From CAVYXK01 sp963772445 (GTDB lineage: Bacteria; Pseudomonadota; Alphaproteobacteria; Acetobacterales; Acetobacteraceae): 64,000 nucleotides of DNA. The stretch is taken from positions 744,001 through 808,000 of the forward strand of contig CAVYXK010000014.1 in assembly GCA_963772445.1 (NCBI GenBank), given 5' to 3'. The notes below the pieces were generated by a model that was not told the origin of the DNA, searched no databases, and saw only the letters and a list, made by a program, of their open reading frames with translations. This document shows positions 60,247 to 64,000 of the stretch, one piece after another. Within the stretch, counting starts at the first letter, position 1; the number at the start of each line of letters is the position of its first letter. The position numbers were made by a program, and so were the translations under genes.

Positions 60247-61356
60247 CTAATCGATCCTTTCGAACTCACTCAGCATGTCATCACCGAATGGGGTTGAGGA
60301 GCGGCGCCGGAAGCGGGGCATGCCCTGCAACCGCTCCACGCCGAAGCCCTGAACCGCCGGCCAGCCATCGCCGCCCATTATTGCCGGCGCGTGGAACCAG
60401 GCGAGCCGATCGACCAGCTCCTCGCGCAGCAACGAGGCGGCGATCTGCGCGCCTCCCTCCACCAGTAGGCTGGTGATGCCGAGGCTGCCAAGATGCCTGA
60501 GCGCCTGGCCGAGATCGATGCCCATAGCAACCGGCGGCACGTCGATCAGCATCACGCCTGCATCGGCAAAGCCGCGACGCCGGTCCTGATCGGCGTCTTC
60601 GCGTGTCAGCATCCAAGTCGGCGTCTCGGCCGCGGTGGCCACCAGCCGGGCGGTCGGCGCAGTGCGCAGATGACTGTCCGCCACGATCCGGACCAAGGCG
60701 TTCGGGCGGAAGCAGGGCAACCGGCAGGTCAGGTCCGGATTGTCGGCGGCCACCGTGCCGACCCCAACCAGCACCGCATCGTGCCGGCCACGCAGCGCAT
60801 GCGCCGCGCGTCGTGCCGCCGCCCCGCTGATCCAGCGGCTTTCGCCGCTGCCCGTGGCGATTCGCCCGTCCAGCGTCGAAGCAAGCTTCAGCGTGACGAG
60901 GGGTCGTCCCAGGCGCAACCGGAGCATGAATCCGGCCACCGTCTCGCGTGCGTCCGGCTCTAACACGCCGTCGACCACCTCGATGCCGGCGGCGCGCAGG
61001 CGAGCCATGCCCCCGCCATCGACGCGCGGATCAGGATCATGCGCGCTGATCATCACGCGGGCGATGCCGGCGGCGATCAGTGCATCGGTGCAGGGCGGTG
61101 TGCGGCCCCAGTGGCAGCACGGCTCTAGCGTGACATAGGCGGTGGCGCCTCGCGCCGCGTCACCCGCCCGCTCTAGCGCGAGCGTCTCGGCATGCGGCCG
61201 CCCGCCTGGTGCCGTTACGGCCCGACCGACCACTCGCCCGTCCTTCACCACGACGCAACCGACCGCCGGATTGGGCCAGGTATTACCGATTCCCCGGCGC
61301 GCCAGCGCCAGCGCGGCCCGCATATGTGCGAGGTCGTCGGGCGAAGGCGCGGCCAT
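60247..61356 (-). CDS. ribD: Bifunctional riboflavin deaminase/reductase RibD
   Basis: The 369-residue protein has an N-terminal deaminase domain with the zinc ligands H55 in GRPHAETLAL and C80 and C89 in PCCHWGRTPPC, and a C-terminal reductase domain with LKLASTLDGRIA, SGESRWISG and LLVEGGAQIAASLL. It carries out two steps from the GTP-derived pyrimidine. I chose ATG 61356; GTG 61362, overlapping the nrdR stop, is an alternative. No FMN riboswitch is seen upstream of any rib gene in the window. Confidence 0.94.
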   Translation of the reverse strand: MAAPSPDDLAHMRAALALARRGIGNTWPNPAVGCVVVKDGRVVGRAVTAPGGRPHAETLALERAGDAARGATAYVTLEPCCHWGRTPPCTDALIAAGIARVMISAHDPDPRVDGGGMARLRAAGIEVVDGVLEPDARETVAGFMLRLRLGRPLVTLKLASTLDGRIATGSGESRWISGAAARRAAHALRGRHDAVLVGVGTVAADNPDLTCRLPCFRPNALVRIVADSHLRTAPTARLVATAAETPTWMLTREDADQDRRRGFADAGVMLIDVPPVAMGIDLGQALRHLGSLGITSLLVEGGAQIAASLLREELVDRLAWFHAPAIMGGDGWPAVQGFGVERLQGMPRFRRRSSTPFGDDMLSEFERID

Positions 61357-61361
61357 TGCCA

Positions 61362-61835
61362 CTACCCGGCCTCACCGCCCGACGCAGGTTCGGCGAGCGC
61401 GCCGACGAACTCCTCGAAATCCTTCGCCTCGCGGAAGTTGCGATAGACGCTGGCGAACCGGACATATGCCACCGGATCAAGTTCCTTGAGCGTGTCCATC
61501 ACCAGCTCTCCGATCTGCTTGCTGGGGATATCGCTTTCGCCGGAGGCTTCGAGCTGGCGCACCACGCCGTTGACGATGCGCTCGATCCGCTCTTCCTGGA
61601 TCGGGCGCTTGCGCAAGGCGATGCGAATCGAGCGGGCGAGCTTGTCCCGGTCGAACGGCACTCGCCTGCCGTCGGATTTTATGACCGTCAGCTCGCGAAG
61701 CTGCACGCGCTCGATGGTGGTGAAGCGCTGGCCGCAGTTGCCGCAGAATCGGCGCCGGCGGATCGCAGAAGCATCCTCCGTAGGACGGCTGTCCTTCACC
61801 TGGGTGTCGTCATGACCGCAGAACGGGCACCGCAT
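61362..61835 (-). CDS. nrdR: Transcriptional repressor NrdR
   Basis: The 157-residue protein has a zinc ribbon with C3, C6, C31 and C34 (MRCPFCGHDDTQVKDSRP and RRRRFCGNCGQRFTT) followed by an ATP-cone domain (VIKSDGRRVPFDRDKLARSI and the FASVYRNFREAKDFEEF end). It represses ribonucleotide reductase genes when dATP is high. It opens a compact nrdR-ribD-ribE-ribBA-ribH block, downstream of glyA. Confidence 0.95.
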   Translation of the reverse strand: MRCPFCGHDDTQVKDSRPTEDASAIRRRRFCGNCGQRFTTIERVQLRELTVIKSDGRRVPFDRDKLARSIRIALRKRPIQEERIERIVNGVVRQLEASGESDIPSKQIGELVMDTLKELDPVAYVRFASVYRNFREAKDFEEFVGALAEPASGGEAG

Positions 61836-61908
61836 TATTCCCCCTCCTCTTGCGGGCTACGGCGGTCGCACATGCGCGAAACGATCGCCAGACCTTGATG
61901 AGGTCAAG

Positions 61909-62028
61909 GGTTCACACAGAGAGCCACAGAAGGACCCACGGAGCGCCACGAAGGCGGTCATGTTGCTGGAGGGTATAACCCCTCCGTGGCCCTCCGTGCG
62001 GTCCTCGGCGGTCCTCCGTGTGAACCCC
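61909..62028. repeat. 48-base imperfect inverted repeat with internal short repeats
   Basis: The left arm 61909-61955 starts GGGTTCACACAGAGAGCCAC; the right arm 61981-62028, read as reverse complement, starts GGGTTCACACGGAGGACCGC. Inside the right arm the theme CGGAGG(A/G)CC repeats about every 9-10 bases. The loop is about 25 bases. The style resembles the CCTCTGTGCCTCTGT stretch at 45520. Confidence 0.8.
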
Positions 62029-62067
62029 TTTTCACGAGACCCCATTCGTTCCGCGGATATGTGAAAT

Positions 62068-62235
62068 CCTTAGCCCTTGCGGGAGGGGGTTAGGGGGAGG
62101 GGGCGCCGGCAGTGAGCCACCGCCACACGGACCGCCCCCGCCCCCTCCCGCAAGGTGAGGGCGCGCCGGGAGTGAGCCATCTCTGAACGGACGGCCCCCT
62201 CCCCCCAGCCCCCTCCCGCAAGGGGAGGGGGAGTT
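62068..62235. repeat. Array of CCCTTGCGGGAGGGG palindromic repeats, about 60-bp period
   Basis: CCCTTGCGGGAGGGGG at 62074-62089 is followed by two direct copies of a 60-base unit: CCGGCAGTGAGCCACCGCC at 62106 and CCGGGAGTGAGCCATCTCT at 62166, each ending in the inverse repeat CCCCCTCCCGCAAGG. The three palindromes can pair with one another. It lies 8 bases after the glyA stop. Confidence 0.8.
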
Positions 62236-62242
62236 ATCTTCC

Positions 62243-63547
62243 CTATCTCCTCGCATAGATCGGAAACCGCGCGCACAGCGCACGCACCCGCGCGGCGACC
62301 GCAAATTCCGCGCTATCATTCGACCCGTCGTTCGAACCAGCCAACCCCTCGATCACCTCATCGATCATCAGGCCGACCTCGCGGAACTCAGCCGCGCCGA
62401 ACCCGCGCGTCGTAGCCGCCGGCGCCCCGAGCCGAATCCCCGAGGTCACCGCCGGCTTTTCCGGATCGAACGGCACCGCGTTTTTGTTCGCGGTAATCAG
62501 CGCCCGCTCCAAGCTCGCTTCCGCCGCCTTTCCGGTGACGCGTTTCGGCCGCAGATCGACCAGCAGCAGATGGCAGTCGGTGCCGCCGGTCACGATAGCC
62601 AGCCCCCGCTCCGCCAAGGTCTCTGCCAACGCCCGCGCGTTACTGACGACCGCCGCCTGATACGCCTGGAACTCCGGCCGCAGCGCCTCGCCGAACGCCG
62701 CCGCCTTCCCGGCAATCACGTGCATCAGCGGGCCCCCCTGCAGACCAGGGAACACCGCACTGTTGATCTTCCGCCCGAGTTCCGCGGCGTTGCTCAGCAC
62801 CATGCCGCCCCGCGGGCCGCGCAACGTCTTGTGGGTGGTCGTGGTTACCACATGCGCGTGTGGCAGCGGGCTCGGGAACAGCCCGGCAGCGACCAAGCCG
62901 GCAAAATGCGCCATATCCACCATGAAAAAGGCGCCCACCTCGTCGGCGACTCGCCGGATCCGGGCGAAGTCGATGACGCGCGGATAGGCCGAGCCGCCAG
63001 CAATGATCAGCTTCGGCTTCTCGGTCCGCGCCAGCCGCTCCAGTTCCTCATAGTCCAGCAGCCCATCCTCGCGGCGGACGCCGTACTGCACCGCGCGAAA
63101 CCACTTGCCGGACAAATTGGGCGCCGCCCCATGCGTCAGGTGTCCGCCGGCGGCGAGGCTCATCCCCAGGATCGTGTCGCCCGGCTGCAGCAGCGCGAGC
63201 AGCACCGCCTGGTTCGCCTGCGCCCCGGAATGCGGCTGGACATTCGCGAACGCGCAACCGAAAAGCCGTTTAGCCCGGTCGATGGCGAGCTGCTCGGCGA
63301 CATCCACATATTCGCAGCCGCCGTAATAGCGCCGGCCAGGATACCCTTCGGCGTATTTGTTCGTCAGCACGCTTCCTTGCGCCTCGAGCACCGCGGCCGA
63401 GACGATGTTCTCGCTGGCAATCAGCTCGATGCCGTCCTGCTGGCGGCGCAGCTCGGCGCCGATCGCCTCGGCGAGCTCCGGATCGGTCTCCGCCAATGGA
63501 GCGGAGAAGAACCGGCTTCCGCTGGAGGTTGTCAGGTACTCGTTCAT
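62243..63547 (-). CDS. glyA: Serine hydroxymethyltransferase
   Basis: The 434-residue PLP enzyme has IELIASENIVSAAVLEAQGS, LTNKYAEGYPGRRYYGGCEY, QPHSGAQANQAVLLALLQPG, FMVDMAHFAGLVAAGLFPSP and the PLP-lysine motif VVTTTTHKTLRGPRGGMVLS. It converts serine and tetrahydrofolate to glycine and methylene-tetrahydrofolate. Length and motifs are complete. It is the first gene of the conserved glyA-nrdR-rib-nusB order. Confidence 0.96.
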   Translation of the reverse strand: MNEYLTTSSGSRFFSAPLAETDPELAEAIGAELRRQQDGIELIASENIVSAAVLEAQGSVLTNKYAEGYPGRRYYGGCEYVDVAEQLAIDRAKRLFGCAFANVQPHSGAQANQAVLLALLQPGDTILGMSLAAGGHLTHGAAPNLSGKWFRAVQYGVRREDGLLDYEELERLARTEKPKLIIAGGSAYPRVIDFARIRRVADEVGAFFMVDMAHFAGLVAAGLFPSPLPHAHVVTTTTHKTLRGPRGGMVLSNAAELGRKINSAVFPGLQGGPLMHVIAGKAAAFGEALRPEFQAYQAAVVSNARALAETLAERGLAIVTGGTDCHLLLVDLRPKRVTGKAAEASLERALITANKNAVPFDPEKPAVTSGIRLGAPAATTRGFGAAEFREVGLMIDEVIEGLAGSNDGSNDSAEFAVAARVRALCARFPIYARR

Positions 63548-63628
63548 GATACCCTAGCCGTGGATCCGTGTTGCGCCGGCCGGTCTAGCATGCGGCCCCC
63601 AGCCAACAAATGCCGCTGGCGATTCGTC

Positions 63629-64000
63629 CTAGCTGGGATCCGCGGCGGCGATGAAGGCGGACACGCGACGCAACGCGTCCAGGCGGGCGGCATCGTTGGT
63701 CCCGGCATGCGCCACGCCGGTGCCGCTCGGTGGCGTCGCCAGCCCGTGCAGTGCCCGCACGGGGCGGTCCGGACGATCGAAATCATGCCAGGCGCCAGGA
63801 TAGACAATCAAGGTGATCGCATCGGGAAACTTCCCGGCAAGGGCTTGGCACGGCGCCGCCGGGGTCCAGTCGTCATTGGCCCCGACCAGGATCATCAACG
63901 GCCCCGACGGTTTCCAGTTCGCGCTCTGTGACCCGGTCCGGCAGCCGGGATAAAACGCAACGAAGCGGGAAAACAGCCCTGACGGCAGGTCGGGTGCCCG
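63629..64000 (-). CDS. Dienelactone hydrolase family protein, C-terminal part
   Basis: The gene runs off the right edge. The visible 124 codons contain RFVAFYPGCRTG, then PLMILVGANDDWTPAAPC with the catalytic Asp, and PGAWHDFDRPDRPVR with the catalytic His in GAWHDF, as in alpha/beta-hydrolases of the dienelactone hydrolase type (PF01738). The nucleophile is outside the window. It is on the same strand as glyA, 81 bases upstream of it. Confidence 0.8.
   Translation of the reverse strand, partial: RAPDLPSGLFSRFVAFYPGCRTGSQSANWKPSGPLMILVGANDDWTPAAPCQALAGKFPDAITLIVYPGAWHDFDRPDRPVRALHGLATPPSGTGVAHAGTNDAARLDALRRVSAFIAAADPS

Larger units (their letters stand above)
61836..62242. other. 407-base intergenic region made almost only of repeats
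   Basis: Between glyA and nrdR there is no gene, but a 48-base inverted repeat (61909-62028) and an array of CCCTTGCGGGAGGGG-type units (62068-62235) fill most of the space. The nrdR promoter must lie in the left part, before 61909, or nrdR is read through from glyA. Confidence 0.75.

Noticed and set aside
62068..62235. CRISPR array
   Set aside because: The repeats are few, palindromic and GC-rich with similar, not unique, spacers, and no cas genes are present.
60247..63547. FMN riboswitch before rib genes or glycine riboswitch before glyA
   Set aside because: I found no stretch with the conserved core of either; the rib genes overlap or abut each other and the glyA leader is only about 80 bases.

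Overview
This 64-kb window is GC-rich alphaproteobacterial chromosome, most likely from the Acetobacteraceae or a close relative. The reasons are the minus-strand order glyA-nrdR-ribD-ribE-ribBA-ribH-nusB with thiL nearby, the murJ-trpS and ftsE-ftsX pairs, dapD-dapE, a DUF2336 gene, and sites that look like CcrM targets (GANTC). I see no tRNA, rRNA, CRISPR array, riboswitch or prophage.

Layout. 1-15.9 kb is mostly core: the tail of an enolase-superfamily enzyme and a lactonase, an isochorismatase-like gene and an N-formylglutamate amidohydrolase, ohr, trpS-murJ, a PPK2 polyphosphate kinase, a SulP transporter, a CorA transporter, gpsA-rlmJ, an EamA transporter, a Nudix hydrolase and a Na/Pi transporter. 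16.6-19.4 kb is mobile: an IS91-type element with transposase plus tyrosine recombinase, then a 367-bp ISL3 deletion derivative flanked by a perfect 8-bp duplication. 19.5-24.6 kb holds ftsE-ftsX-ydcF facing a small operon of zinc-ribbon protein, PaiB-like protein, phosphatase and Kdo hydroxylase. An ISAzo13 element (24.7-26.0 kb) and a frame-disrupted ISL3 element (30.9-32.3 kb) bracket a LysR-azoreductase-enoyl-CoA hydratase-MFS cluster. 32.6-41.0 kb has a ribbon-helix-helix protein, a DUF2336 protein overlapping a PAS-GGDEF cyclase, a DUF6311 membrane protein, and dapD-dapE with two related membrane proteins. 41.1-49.3 kb looks like a catabolic island for D-amino acids or N-acyl/cyclic derivatives: D-threonine-aldolase-type enzyme, RidA remnant, D-aminoacylase, two-part MFS/enolase segment, CDGSH protein and hydantoinase B. 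49.5-52.5 kb is accessory: a DDE transposase, a divergent DUF6788 gene and two orphan genes, the last AT-richer than its surroundings. 53.8-63.6 kb returns to core riboflavin, thiamine and one-carbon genes, with a decayed sugar-binding protein and a damaged VapBC module sitting between nusB and thiL.

The most general observation is that about a dozen reading frames are broken by one- or two-base changes, including ribBA, which should be needed for riboflavin synthesis. Three of these are a single extra T inside what would otherwise be a GANTC site, and several others are in homopolymers. This pattern fits residual base-calling error at methylated sites at least as well as true gene decay, so entries marked pseudogene should be read as 'frame interrupted in this sequence'. 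The decayed RidA, sugar-binding-protein and ParE-like pieces are also truncated and are more likely to be real remnants.
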